A stretch of DNA of 42,873 nt from Hellea sp. (GTDB taxonomy: Bacteria; Pseudomonadota; Alphaproteobacteria; Caulobacterales; Maricaulaceae), in assembly GCA_020629875.1 (NCBI GenBank), contig JAHDCL010000015.1:1-42873 (forward strand), in the 5' to 3' direction. The notes beneath the pieces were generated by a model. It had not been told where the DNA came from and did no database searches. It saw only the letters and a list, made by a program, of their open reading frames with translations. The position numbers and the translations under genes are program-made. Below, piece by piece: positions 34,093 through 42,873 of this stretch. The stretch's first letter is position 1; every line of letters starts with the position of its first letter.

Positions 34093-37000
34093 ATGACTTC
34101 TCGCAAGACATTATCCTTGAAATACATCCTACTTGGCGGCGTCGCTACCACAGCGGCCTTCGCTTTTACGGCCATGGCGGACCACCCTCATAAAAAGCCT
34201 TCTCAAACTGAAGCGAAGCGAGCGGCCGCTCAGGCGAAATCAAAAACGGCGGAGAGCATGGCTTTGAAAAGCGCAGATGCGGGTGAGATAAAAGAAGATA
34301 GTCAGCAAGCCGAAGCCGAGGGTAAATCTGAAAAATGGGATGTCATGAACCCGCCGGGGGATAAGCGGGAAATCGACATCTCCGTCGCCGAGGGTACATG
34401 GATGAGCCTCGACGTGTCACCAGATGGCAAAACGATTGCCTTTGACTTACTCGGCGATATCTACACGATGCCAATTACTGGCGGAAATGCGAAGAATATT
34501 GCTAGCGGTATGGCTTGGGAAATGCAGCCCAGATTTTCTCCCGACGGCTCCCGAATTGCCTTCACGTCCGACCGCGCAGGCGGTGACAATATTTGGACAA
34601 TGGATGTAGATGGCGAAAACAAGGAACAAGTGACCAAAGAAAGCTTCCGCCTCACCAATAACCCGACATGGTCACCAGATGGGCAATTCATCGCGGCGCG
34701 CAAACACTTTACAACGTCGCGTTCACTCGGCGTTGGAGAAATCTGGCTGTATCACAAAAGCGGCGGCGCAGGAGTACAGCTCGTGAAAAAACCCTCAGAA
34801 GCTCACCAGAAAGAGCTTGGAGAGCCGATGTTCTCACCCGACGGGAACTACGTTTACTACAGCCAAAATATAACCTCAGGCCCGATCTTTGAATATGCGC
34901 AAGATTCCAACACCGAACTCTTTCAAATCAAACGCTATGACATGGAAACAGGAGAAATTGACACCGCGGCAGGCGGCGCTGGTGGGGCCGTACGCCCTGC
35001 CCCCTCACCTGATGGAAAATACCTTGCCTTTGTAAAACGCGTCCGGGCTGACTCAAGACTTTATATAAAAGACCTGGAGTCTGGAGAGGAACGCATGGTC
35101 TTTGATCATCTCGATCAGGACATGCAAGAAACATGGGGGGTGCAAGGCATGTACCCTAACATGGATTGGAGCCCAGACAGCAGTAAAATTTACTTCTGGG
35201 CCAAGGGTCAGATTCACTCTGTTCGTGTCAAAGATGGCGATGTGGATCACATTGAGTTTAAAGTAAACGACACCCGCACCGTGATGGATGCTCCGCGTCC
35301 AAGCGTCGAGGTTTCACCCAAGGAGTTTAAAACGCAGATACCGCGTTTCTCTCAAATTTCTCCTAATGGGAAAAAGGTTGTATTTGAGAGCCTTGGAAAG
35401 CTCTATCTGAAGGACATCAAGAGCGGCAAAGTTTCGAACCTGACGAAATTACCAAAAACCATGCGTGAGCTTTATCCAAGCTGGTCACGCGACTCCAATC
35501 ATATCGTGTTTACGACGTGGAATGACGAAGACTTAGGCGCCATTCATTCGATGGAATTGGCCACAAAAAAAATTACCACGCACAGCACTAATCCAGGTCA
35601 CTATAAGCGCCCCAGTTTCTCTCCAAGTGGTGACTTTATTGCATATGAAAAAGGGTCTGGAGGTTTTCTAACAGCTCCAGAATGGTCTGCAGATACAGGC
35701 ATATATGTGCAAGCAGTTGGTTCCCAGGACACGCTCCGCATTAGCAAGTCGGGAGGTAATCCTCATTTTGGAGCGGATGACTTGAGGGTGTTTTTCACCA
35801 AGACCGTTGATAAGAAAGCAACGCTTGTTTCTACAAATCTTCTTGGCGGACAGGAGCGCAAGCACGCGTCCTCGATTATGGCGCAAAGTTACAACGTATC
35901 CCATGACGGCCGGATGATTGCGTTCCGAGAAAACTATAATCTCTTCGTGATGCCAGTTTTGAACGGACCACAAAATATTGCGGCGAATATGACGGGTACA
36001 GCCCTGCCCGTGACCAAAGTTAGTCATGGGGGCGCAACATATCCGAGTTGGACAGCAGATAATCAGCTTAACTGGACCCTCGGCCCGACGTTATTCTCTG
36101 CCGATACTGCTGACGTGATGGGTGAAGGTTTCGAACCGCCAAAAGACGGTATAAACCTGTCTTATAAGGTTCGGTCAGATAAGCGTAAGGGACAGATAGC
36201 GCTGACCAATGCGCGTATAATCACAATGTCAGATAAAGATGGCGGGGTCATCGAGAGCGGTACAATCTTGATAGATGGAGATCGAATTGCCGCGATTGGC
36301 AACGAGGTTAATTTCCAAAGCGACATCAAAACTGTGAACATGAAGGGCAAAACTATTGTTCCTGGCTTTATCGAAGCCCATTATCATGGACCTCAGGGCG
36401 CGGATGAGCTTATCCCGCAACAAAACTGGAAGTCTTTGGCAACTCTCGCCCTCGGCGTGACCACAGTCTTTGATCCATCTAACCGAGCAAGCGAGATTTT
36501 CGCTGCCGGGGAAATGCAGCGTGCTGGAGAGCTTTTAGCTCCTCGCATCTATTCCACGGGCGAAGTCATTTACGGGGCAAAGGCTCCCGGATTTTTTGCC
36601 AGTATTCAGAATGAAGAAGACGCACAAGAACATGTGGGCCGTCTAAAAAACCAAGGCGCCCATGCGGTGAAAAACTACAATCAACCACGCCGCGAGCAAC
36701 GTCAACAAGTCGTCAAAGCCTCTCGGGATAACGAGCTGCTGGTCGCCGCAGAGGGAGGTTCCCTATATCATATGGACATGAGCCTAGTCGCCGATGGCAA
36801 CTCTTCGGTTGAACATAACCTTCCTGTCTCCGCTATCTATGATGATGTCGTTCAAATGTTCAGCCAAACAAATGTTGCTTACACGCCTACTCTGTCTGTG
36901 ACTTATGGCGGCGTACGCGGCGAGGATTACTACTACCAAGAAGCAAATGTTTGGGAACACCCTATACTCTCCAAACATGTTCCCCCGACTGTGTTGCAGG

Positions 37001-37422
37001 GACGATCTGTGCGCGTTCAAATGTCGCCGGAAGAAGATTACGCAGATGCGGACGCGGCGGCGGGCGCGAAACAGCTCATGGAAGCCGGCGTTCCAGTCTC
37101 TATAGGCGGTCATGGTCAACGCGAAGGATTAGCTTCACATTGGGAGATGTGGAGTTTTGCACGTGGAGGCATGAGCCCCCTTCAGGCGCTGCGGACGGCG
37201 ACAACTGAGCCCGCGCGCCACCTTGGTTTTGAAAAAGACATCGGAACCTTGGAAAAAGGCAAGCTCGCAGATTTGGTTATTCTCTCCGACAATCCCCTGG
37301 ATGACATTCGTAACACCGATAAAGTCGAACACGTCATGCTTGGCGGACGCCTCTATGACGCCGAAACCATGAACGAAGTTCATACTGGAGACGCGAAGCG
37401 ATTACCTTATTGGTGGGAGTAA
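34093..37422 (+). CDS. PD40 beta-propeller amidohydrolase, exported
   Basis: An 1109-residue protein; ATG 34093 (MTSRKTLSLKY) has GGAG upstream and a signal peptide ending at TAMA. After a Lys/Ala/Glu-rich linker, residues of about 85-690 carry TolB-like PD40 repeats (FSPDGSRIAFTSDRAGGDNIWTMD, WSPDGQFIA, PAPSPDGKYLAF). From about residue 700 an amidohydrolase domain has the metal motif AHYHG (His763, His765), VEHN, GGHGQRE and the DLVILSDNPLDDI end. It is probably a periplasmic peptidase- or cyclic amide-cleaving enzyme; the substrate is unknown. It has its own transcription unit, ending at a hairpin. Confidence 0.85.
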   Translation: MTSRKTLSLKYILLGGVATTAAFAFTAMADHPHKKPSQTEAKRAAAQAKSKTAESMALKSADAGEIKEDSQQAEAEGKSEKWDVMNPPGDKREIDISVAEGTWMSLDVSPDGKTIAFDLLGDIYTMPITGGNAKNIASGMAWEMQPRFSPDGSRIAFTSDRAGGDNIWTMDVDGENKEQVTKESFRLTNNPTWSPDGQFIAARKHFTTSRSLGVGEIWLYHKSGGAGVQLVKKPSEAHQKELGEPMFSPDGNYVYYSQNITSGPIFEYAQDSNTELFQIKRYDMETGEIDTAAGGAGGAVRPAPSPDGKYLAFVKRVRADSRLYIKDLESGEERMVFDHLDQDMQETWGVQGMYPNMDWSPDSSKIYFWAKGQIHSVRVKDGDVDHIEFKVNDTRTVMDAPRPSVEVSPKEFKTQIPRFSQISPNGKKVVFESLGKLYLKDIKSGKVSNLTKLPKTMRELYPSWSRDSNHIVFTTWNDEDLGAIHSMELATKKITTHSTNPGHYKRPSFSPSGDFIAYEKGSGGFLTAPEWSADTGIYVQAVGSQDTLRISKSGGNPHFGADDLRVFFTKTVDKKATLVSTNLLGGQERKHASSIMAQSYNVSHDGRMIAFRENYNLFVMPVLNGPQNIAANMTGTALPVTKVSHGGATYPSWTADNQLNWTLGPTLFSADTADVMGEGFEPPKDGINLSYKVRSDKRKGQIALTNARIITMSDKDGGVIESGTILIDGDRIAAIGNEVNFQSDIKTVNMKGKTIVPGFIEAHYHGPQGADELIPQQNWKSLATLALGVTTVFDPSNRASEIFAAGEMQRAGELLAPRIYSTGEVIYGAKAPGFFASIQNEEDAQEHVGRLKNQGAHAVKNYNQPRREQRQQVVKASRDNELLVAAEGGSLYHMDMSLVADGNSSVEHNLPVSAIYDDVVQMFSQTNVAYTPTLSVTYGGVRGEDYYYQEANVWEHPILSKHVPPTVLQGRSVRVQMSPEEDYADADAAAGAKQLMEAGVPVSIGGHGQREGLASHWEMWSFARGGMSPLQALRTATTEPARHLGFEKDIGTLEKGKLADLVILSDNPLDDIRNTDKVEHVMLGGRLYDAETMNEVHTGDAKRLPYWWE

Positions 37423-37437
37423 ACGGAGCCCCCTTAG

Positions 37438-37467
37438 AAGGCGGCGGTAAATATCAGTCGCCGCCTT
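37438..37467 (+). terminator. GC-rich hairpin after the amidohydrolase gene
   Basis: A perfect 9-bp stem AAGGCGGCG / CGCCGCCTT with a 12-base loop begins 16 bases after the amidohydrolase stop. No T-run follows (TTGAACTTAG), so termination is probable but not certain. It lies ahead of the alginate lyase leader. Confidence 0.55.
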
Positions 37468-37482
37468 GAACTTAGCCCCTAA

Positions 37483-37522
37483 TCCCCTTAGGTCTCGCAA
37501 ATCAAGAATAACTCTAAGGGGA
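37483..37522 (+). promoter_or_regulatory. Ribosome-binding-site-sequestering hairpin in the alginate lyase leader
   Basis: TCCCCTTAG (37483-37491) is a perfect 9-base complement of CTAAGGGGA (37514-37522) across a 22-base loop. The right arm contains the AGGGG ribosome binding site (37517-37521), six bases from the ATG at 37528. A second CCCCTAA at 37476-37482 could pair with the same site. Folding would hide the site and limit translation. Whether a ligand, temperature or small RNA opens it is not visible. Confidence 0.55.
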
Positions 37523-37527
37523 ATAGA

Positions 37528-38601
37528 ATGAATAAAACTCTCATGATTGCTGGCGCGTTTTCACTTGCGCTTGCCGCTTGCTCAGCTCCAAAAACAGAGG
37601 CAGTGGTCGAATCCGATAGTATAAGTTCCATCCCCGCGGAGCATTTTGACCTGTCACACTGGAACATCACAGTTCCGCTGGATCAAGATGACAACAAAAA
37701 AGTCGATGTTGTCAGCGTCGCTGATATTCAAACTTTCTCGCATCCGGACTTCTTCTATGCAAATGAGGATGGCCAGGTTGTTTTTGCTTCCCCAAATAAA
37801 GCGCTGACGACTCCTAATTCCTCCAACACACGCAGTGAGCTTCGCTATATGAGCCGCGGCAGTGATACGAGTATCAAAACGAAAGCCCCTGGAAACAATT
37901 TTGCCCTGCGCTCACATCCAAATTCCGAAGAGCATGCTTCGATTGGCGGCCGCATGGAGGCGACCTTACGGGTCGATCATGTTGCGCGCCGCGCCGGAAA
38001 CCCGGATCGTCCAGCAGCGTTCTCAGCGGTTATCGGTCAAATTCACGCGACTAAGGAAAACCCACAAACAGGAGCATTCGGCTACGGTAATGAACCCTTA
38101 AAAATATATTTCAAAAAATACCCCAATCACGACACAGGCTCTGTATTTTGGAATTACGAGCGTAATCTCGCCAAAGAAGACCCTAATCGTACCGACATCG
38201 CTTATCCGGTTTGGGGCAATGTCTGGACCAACGCCGAGGACCCGGGTAGTGCTGGCATCCCCTTGGGACAAGAATTAAGCTATGTTGTAAATGTCTATGA
38301 AGATGTGATGCATCTTGAATTTACCACACAGGGCAAGCCAACAAAAACCTTCAAGATAAACCTCGCAAACAATGTTGATGCGAATGGCGAAGTCGACGAC
38401 TTAGACAATCCACAAGGATATGCTGGTGATGCGCATTACTTCAAAGCCGGCATCTATAATCAGTGCAGCACCAAAGATGCCCCAGGCGTCTGGTACGCCG
38501 CTTGCCCCGGAACAGGCGATTGGGCCACGGATAAAGCCAATGGTGATTACGCGCAGGCAACATTTTCTCGTCTTGTCGTAAGCGATGCCAAACCTATGTA
38601 A
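37528..38601 (+). CDS. Polysaccharide lyase family 7 alginate lyase, lipoprotein
   Basis: A 357-residue lipoprotein (LAAC, Cys18). All three PL7 motifs are intact: RSELR at residues 102-106, QIH at 171-173 and YFKAGIYNQ at 304-312, with the catalytic His and Tyr included. A single catalytic domain starts at about residue 35 (FDLSHWNITVP). It beta-eliminates alginate at the cell surface or in the periplasm and points to growth on brown algal matter. QIH often goes with poly-guluronate preference, but this is only a tendency. It has its own leader with a hairpin over the ribosome site. Confidence 0.9.
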   Translation: MNKTLMIAGAFSLALAACSAPKTEAVVESDSISSIPAEHFDLSHWNITVPLDQDDNKKVDVVSVADIQTFSHPDFFYANEDGQVVFASPNKALTTPNSSNTRSELRYMSRGSDTSIKTKAPGNNFALRSHPNSEEHASIGGRMEATLRVDHVARRAGNPDRPAAFSAVIGQIHATKENPQTGAFGYGNEPLKIYFKKYPNHDTGSVFWNYERNLAKEDPNRTDIAYPVWGNVWTNAEDPGSAGIPLGQELSYVVNVYEDVMHLEFTTQGKPTKTFKINLANNVDANGEVDDLDNPQGYAGDAHYFKAGIYNQCSTKDAPGVWYAACPGTGDWATDKANGDYAQATFSRLVVSDAKPM

Positions 38602-38655
38602 TTGAATATTGAGCTAAGTCTAAATCGTGCCCTAGTTCCCCTAATCGCGGCAAGT

Positions 38656-39369
38656 TTAAGCCGCCCGCGCGATTGCGGCTAGGCTTTCCATTTCCAAACT
38701 CGCTCCGCCAATCAGTGCGCCATTGACGTTGTCTGTGCCAAGTATCTCCTTGGCATTGGCAGGTTTGACTGATCCACCATAGAGGATGCGCACATTAGGA
38801 CCAACGATGTCTCGAATCATCGCGTGCATAGCTTTGATATCCTCAGCAGTGGCTGTCATACCCGTTCCAATCGCCCAAATAGGTTCATAGGCGAGCACGT
38901 AATCGGTTAGGCCTTCGGGGACTGATGCTTTGATTTGGGCTGAGACCACCGCTTCAGCCTCGTCCGCTTTGCGGATATCGAGGCTCTCGCCCACACAGAT
39001 GATGGGCGTTACGCCTTGTTTAGCCGCCGCTATGGCTTTTGCGGCGACATCTGCGTTGGTTTCCCCGCCCGCCCGGCGTTCGGAATGACCGACTATCACA
39101 TAGTCAGCACCAGCCGATTTAACCATTTCTGCACTAACTTCGCCTGTATGGGCCCCGCTTTCTGCATCATGACAATTTTGAGCCCCGAGTAATATGTTAC
39201 CTTCATGACAAGAGGCAGCCATAGGTGCTATAAAGAGCGAAGGCGGACAGATGAGAACATCTAAATGCTCGCGCTCCGCGGCAGGCAATAGCTCAGCGAA
39301 TGCCCCAGGCTTATCTACCCAGCTCATATCTCCGTGCATTTTCCAATTTCCGGCAATTAATGGGCGCAT
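38656..39369 (-). CDS. tpiA: Triose-phosphate isomerase
   Basis: A 237-residue TpiA with all active-site parts: GNWKM (Lys10), GHSERR (His95), AYEPIWAIGTG (Glu162) and YGGSVKPAN. It interconverts glyceraldehyde-3-phosphate and dihydroxyacetone phosphate. ATG 39369 is chosen because AAGGA lies six bases before it; the in-frame ATG at 39375 abuts that site. It is divergent from ppiD across a 144-base gap, an arrangement common in alphaproteobacteria, and is convergent with the alginate lyase across 54 bases without a visible terminator. Confidence 0.96.
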   Translation of the reverse strand: MRPLIAGNWKMHGDMSWVDKPGAFAELLPAAEREHLDVLICPPSLFIAPMAASCHEGNILLGAQNCHDAESGAHTGEVSAEMVKSAGADYVIVGHSERRAGGETNADVAAKAIAAAKQGVTPIICVGESLDIRKADEAEAVVSAQIKASVPEGLTDYVLAYEPIWAIGTGMTATAEDIKAMHAMIRDIVGPNVRILYGGSVKPANAKEILGTDNVNGALIGGASLEMESLAAIARAA

Positions 39370-39513
39370 AGTCATTCCTTGTTTTCTGGCCGCTGGTTCG
39401 ACCCTGAATCAGCCGTCATAATGCCGTGATAAGCCTCGGTTTCAAGGTTAATCGCACTTGTAACGAGTCGGGGGCATGGCTATGTAAGCTTTCGATTTGA
39501 ACAGGATTGAGAC

Positions 39514-41436
39514 ATGGCCGAATCTATAGGCGGAAAAATTCGTAACTTTATGGTTGCCATTTTGGTTGGGCTACTGGTCGTTGCCTTTGCGGTTTGGGGG
39601 GTCAATGACGTCTTCACCGCAAGAGCTGGTAATGCCGTTCTTACTGTTGGCGATGCCGAAGTTAGTACATCGGAATTCGAAGACGCATTTCAACGCGAGC
39701 TTCAAACGCTAAATCGTGATAATAATAGTTCCGTGACTAACCAACAGGCCTATGCTCAAGGTCTTCACAACCGCGTTCTACAGAATTTACTGACAGATAC
39801 CGTTATCGGCATTGACGCCGACGAACTTGGCGTTGGCGTAAACCGAAGCGTCGCACGAAATGTTGTAAAAGATATCCCGTCTTTCCAAAACGAACTTACA
39901 GGTGAGTTCAGCGAAGATAAGCTAAACACCCTACTCGCTCAAAACCGCATCACGCGCCGTCAATTCGAAGATGATATTTTTCGTACGTTGCGCCGGCAGC
40001 AAACTGTCCCTGCCATTATTGGCGGCCTGCAAGCGCCTGCTGAATATGCCACTCAGCGATATAATTTCATTACCGAACAACGCAAAGCAGAAGTTCTAAC
40101 ACTTTCAGCAAAGGCAGTGCCAGCCCCTGCGGAGCCCACAGACGAGGCGTTGAAGTCTTTTATCGATCAGAATGGCGTGGCTTTCACGGCTCCCGAATAT
40201 CGCCGGGTGGTTATGCTGCGCCTAGAGCCTTTTGACCTAACACCTGATCTGGATGCCACGGAAGAGGAGCTTCAAGCTGCTTTCCAATATAAAATCGACC
40301 TCGGTGAAATTGGCTCCCCTGAGACCCGCTCCGTCGTGCAAATCACAGCAACAGATGAGGAGACCGCAAAAAAAGCGGCGGAACAGTTAGCACGTGGTGA
40401 CGACGCTATTGCTGTTGCGGCAGGGCTAGGCCTCGTGGACCCCGAAATTTATACCGACGTCATCAAAAGCAACATCCTCGATCCAGAAACGGCTGATGCC
40501 GCTTTTGAGATGAAAGAGGGTGAAGCGAAATCTTTACTAGGCAGCCTTGGCAACTGGTACGCAGTAGGTGTCACTACAGTCAATGCAGCAGTAGTGCCGG
40601 ATTATGATGCGCAAAAAGATGAAATCCGCGAAACACTGCTCACTGAGAAAGCCAAAGAAGCCCTTTATGACATTACAGGTGATATCGAAGACGCGATGAC
40701 AGATGGCCTCACGCTTGAGGAAATTGCAGAAAAAGTGAATTGGCCCCTTTCCTATTACGATTATATCGACCGCGCAGGTACAACCCGCGACGGCGTGCGT
40801 ATGCGCGGGTTTTCCGCCATCCCGGGAGTTGCCGCTGATGATGCCATATTGCGCGAAATATTCGTCAGTGATCTCGGCTTTGAAACAGACCTCTTTGAGA
40901 CCAGCAATGGCGGCTATGCCGCGATCCGCGTCGAAGATATCATAGATAGCCAGATGCGCCCCTTTGAAGAAGTCAAAGAACAAGCGGCCGCAGCGTGGAA
41001 GGTCGAGCAAACTGGTAATGCTTTAGATGAACTTATGACGGAACTGGCCGGAAAGCTTCAGACAGGTGAGGACATTAATGCGGTCGCGAAAGCAGTAGGA
41101 GACGGTGCCTCGGTGGAAGAGATCGTGATCGTGCGCGCGCAGCCCCCTCGTACGCTTGGAGCGCCTGTTATCATCGGTATGCTCGACGGTGCCGTGGGAG
41201 CTGTCTCGCGCGGTGCAGGTCCACAAGGTCAAACGCGCCAGATTGCTAGGTTAACCGAAATCGTGCCTAACCAAGATGGTCTTGCTGGACAATTCCTCGA
41301 TGTACTCCAAGAGCAAGCGACCCAAGCAATCAGCTCGGACCTACAAAATGCCTATCAGCAAGCCATATTACGCGAAAATGAGCTGCGCGAATATCCCGAG
41401 AAAGTGAAAACCGCCTTGGGTATCACTGATAATTAG
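39514..41436 (+). CDS. ppiD: PpiD/SurA-type periplasmic peptidyl-prolyl isomerase, membrane-anchored
   Basis: A 640-residue chaperone with one N-terminal membrane helix (residues of about 11-31, FMVAILVGLLVVAFAVWGV), a SurA-N-like helical domain (VLTVGDAEVSTSEFEDAFQRE, LLTDTVIGIDADELGV), a parvulin-like domain at about 225-350 that looks degenerate in its active-site strand, and a helical C-terminus (EYPEKVKTALGI). It assists folding of exported proteins. AGGA precedes the ATG. trpE follows two bases after its stop, as in many alphaproteobacteria. Confidence 0.85.
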   Translation: MAESIGGKIRNFMVAILVGLLVVAFAVWGVNDVFTARAGNAVLTVGDAEVSTSEFEDAFQRELQTLNRDNNSSVTNQQAYAQGLHNRVLQNLLTDTVIGIDADELGVGVNRSVARNVVKDIPSFQNELTGEFSEDKLNTLLAQNRITRRQFEDDIFRTLRRQQTVPAIIGGLQAPAEYATQRYNFITEQRKAEVLTLSAKAVPAPAEPTDEALKSFIDQNGVAFTAPEYRRVVMLRLEPFDLTPDLDATEEELQAAFQYKIDLGEIGSPETRSVVQITATDEETAKKAAEQLARGDDAIAVAAGLGLVDPEIYTDVIKSNILDPETADAAFEMKEGEAKSLLGSLGNWYAVGVTTVNAAVVPDYDAQKDEIRETLLTEKAKEALYDITGDIEDAMTDGLTLEEIAEKVNWPLSYYDYIDRAGTTRDGVRMRGFSAIPGVAADDAILREIFVSDLGFETDLFETSNGGYAAIRVEDIIDSQMRPFEEVKEQAAAAWKVEQTGNALDELMTELAGKLQTGEDINAVAKAVGDGASVEEIVIVRAQPPRTLGAPVIIGMLDGAVGAVSRGAGPQGQTRQIARLTEIVPNQDGLAGQFLDVLQEQATQAISSDLQNAYQQAILRENELREYPEKVKTALGITDN

Positions 41437-41438
41437 TA

Positions 41439-42873
41439 ATGTCGCTCAGAATATATCCGTCCCCCGAGGCCTTTGACGGCTCTAAGCCTCAGCTGGTTTA
41501 TGCGCGGGTTATCAATGATCTCGATACACCCGTTTCTGCTTATCTGAAAATTGCTAAAGGCAAGCCCTATGCCTTTCTGTTTGAATCTGTACAGGGCGGT
41601 GAAATTCGTGGACGATATTCCTTCCTCGGGTTTTCCCCTGATGTCATTTGGCGCGCCAACGGTGATGAAAGCGAAATTTCACGAGATGGATCAGCCTTTA
41701 AAACGCTCGATGGGAAACCCTTGGACACACTGAGAGCGTTACAACAGGAAAGCGCCTTTGATCTGCCCGAAGGTATCCCTCCCATGGGCGCGGGACTTTT
41801 CGGCTATCTAGGCTATGACATGATCCGCCAAGTGGAAACGCTCGCCTCTGACCTTCCTGACCCTATCGGGACGCCGGACGCGATTATGGTGCGCCCGACT
41901 ATTGTGGCCATCTTTGATGCTGTCGCACAGGAAATCATTGTCGCCTCACCCGTCTATCCGGGCGCGAGCTACGACAAAGCCGTTGAGCGCATTCAGGCCG
42001 TCGTGCGAGATTTAAGCCTGCCTACTAGCCATAACGTCATTGAGGATATCGAAACGCCCGTCATTGAGCCAAAGCTTGGCACAACTCTGTCTTCATTTTC
42101 TGAGCGCGTGAAGAAGGCGAAGGATTACATCCTCTCAGGCGATATTTTCCAAGTCGTTATCGGACAGCGCCTCTCAGCTCCGCTGCCGGCCAGTGACTTT
42201 GCGCTTTATCGATCTTTGCGCCGCATGAACCCCTCACCCTTCCTCTATTACTTGAATTTTGAGGATCACAGCATCATCGGGTCTAGTCCAGAAATCCTCG
42301 TGCGGCTGCGCGACGGTGTCGTCACCATACGCCCCATCGCAGGTACCCGTCCGCGCGGAAAAACACAGGCCCAAGATATTCAGCATGAAAAGGACCTGCT
42401 TGCAGATCCAAAAGAATGCGCAGAACATCTCATGCTGCTCGATTTGGGCCGCAATGATGTGGGCCGCGTCTCCAAAGCGGGGACAGTGCGCGTCACGGAA
42501 CGTTTCACCATAGAGCGCTATAGCCACGTCATGCATATCGTCTCCAACGTCGAAGGCGATATCTTAGAAGAGCATGACGCTATTTCAGCTCTCTTTGCAG
42601 GCTTCCCCGCAGGCACGGTTAGCGGCGCGCCCAAAGTCCGCGCTATGGAAATTATTGACGAATTAGAGGCCGAAAAACGCGGCATCTATGCGGGAGCAGT
42701 CGGCTATATCTCTTCCAATGGCGATATGGATACGGCCATCGCCCTGCGCACAGGCATCGTCAAAGACGGAACACTCCACGTGCGCGCCGGCGCAGGCATT
42801 GTCATGGACTCTGTCCCAAAACTCGAATTTGAAGAAACGCTTCACAAAGCCGCCGCGCTGTTCCGCGCCGCTG
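41439..42873 (+). CDS. trpE: Anthranilate synthase component I, 3' end beyond the window
   Basis: The open frame runs from ATG 41439 for 478 codons to the window end. It shows the tryptophan-site block FLFESVQGGEIRGRYSFLG, the chorismate-binding core SPFLYYLNFEDHSIIGSSPE, IRPIAGTRPRG, LLDLGRNDVGRVSKAG, and AGFPAGTVSGAPKVRAMEIIDELE and GIYAGAVGY. With TrpG it makes anthranilate from chorismate, the first step of tryptophan synthesis. It starts two bases after the ppiD stop without its own strong ribosome site, so translation is probably coupled. No leader peptide or attenuator is visible. The C-terminal few dozen residues are missing. Confidence 0.95.
   Translation, partial: MSLRIYPSPEAFDGSKPQLVYARVINDLDTPVSAYLKIAKGKPYAFLFESVQGGEIRGRYSFLGFSPDVIWRANGDESEISRDGSAFKTLDGKPLDTLRALQQESAFDLPEGIPPMGAGLFGYLGYDMIRQVETLASDLPDPIGTPDAIMVRPTIVAIFDAVAQEIIVASPVYPGASYDKAVERIQAVVRDLSLPTSHNVIEDIETPVIEPKLGTTLSSFSERVKKAKDYILSGDIFQVVIGQRLSAPLPASDFALYRSLRRMNPSPFLYYLNFEDHSIIGSSPEILVRLRDGVVTIRPIAGTRPRGKTQAQDIQHEKDLLADPKECAEHLMLLDLGRNDVGRVSKAGTVRVTERFTIERYSHVMHIVSNVEGDILEEHDAISALFAGFPAGTVSGAPKVRAMEIIDELEAEKRGIYAGAVGYISSNGDMDTAIALRTGIVKDGTLHVRAGAGIVMDSVPKLEFEETLHKAAALFRAA

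Noticed and set aside
40537-41010. 157-codon open frame antisense to ppiD
   Set aside because: It lies wholly within a well-supported gene, has no ribosome site, and its Cys/His/Phe-rich translation is typical of a shadow frame.

Overview
The window reads as a chromosomal segment of a marine-type alphaproteobacterium. Evidence: the tpiA / ppiD / trpE neighbourhood at the right end, a bacterial Coq4 homologue, a gene-transfer-agent-type lysis pair, a DUF2853/helix-hairpin-helix protein of a kind common in alphaproteobacteria, and a PL7 alginate lyase. Base composition looks moderate (about half G+C by eye) and even along the window. A stalked or budding marine lineage such as Hyphomonadaceae/Robiginitomaculum relatives is a guess from content, not a proven placement. 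No tRNA, rRNA, CRISPR array, insertion sequence or integrase was seen, and no gap without a gene exceeds about 200 bases.

Layout. 1-2369: the first 14 codons of yajQ and a membrane protein fused to a spermidine-synthase-like domain. 2431-6309: a four-gene minus-strand operon (two SDRs, an aminoglycoside-phosphotransferase-like kinase, an acyl-CoA dehydrogenase), which resembles a split version of ACAD10/ACAD11 or the Lva hydroxyacid pathway. 6420-7715: DUF3667 zinc-ribbon membrane protein. 7712-8559: M15 endolysin and 3TM holin, like a GTA lysis cassette. 8604-11006: a BON/OmpA protein and a chimeric membrane/histone-H1-like/HhH/DUF2853 protein, closed by a clear terminator. 11150-12109: nitronate monooxygenase. 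12179-18156: exported peptidases (M20, two M28) and two glycosyltransferases. 18294-21467: M1-like peptidase and DUF6702 protein. 21495-26735: GSTs, VOC, pirin, lipoprotein, HAD, Coq4 and carbonic anhydrase. 26732-28554: PQQ-type sugar dehydrogenase and CIA30. 28656-30947: fatty acid desaturase and a third M28. 30944-33890: DUF547, a GT-C membrane glycosyltransferase and a DPM1-like GT2. 34093-37422: a giant PD40-propeller amidohydrolase. 37528-38601: alginate lyase. 38656-end: tpiA, ppiD and the start of trpE.

How the genes fit together. Much of the window encodes periplasmic or lipoprotein hydrolases (M1, M20, three M28, PL7, PD40-amidohydrolase) that fit a particle- or algal-polymer-degrading lifestyle. 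The acyl-CoA operon and the nitronate monooxygenase, 5.8 kb apart, carry nearly the same 20-bp palindrome over their probable -10 regions, which suggests one regulator for both.

The strongest leads for new biology are this two-site regulon around a kinase plus acyl-CoA dehydrogenase pathway, the membrane-anchored H1-like/HhH/DUF2853 protein paired with a BON-OmpA protein, a hairpin that hides the ribosome binding site of the alginate lyase, and four convergent gene pairs that each share exactly four bases of stop codon.
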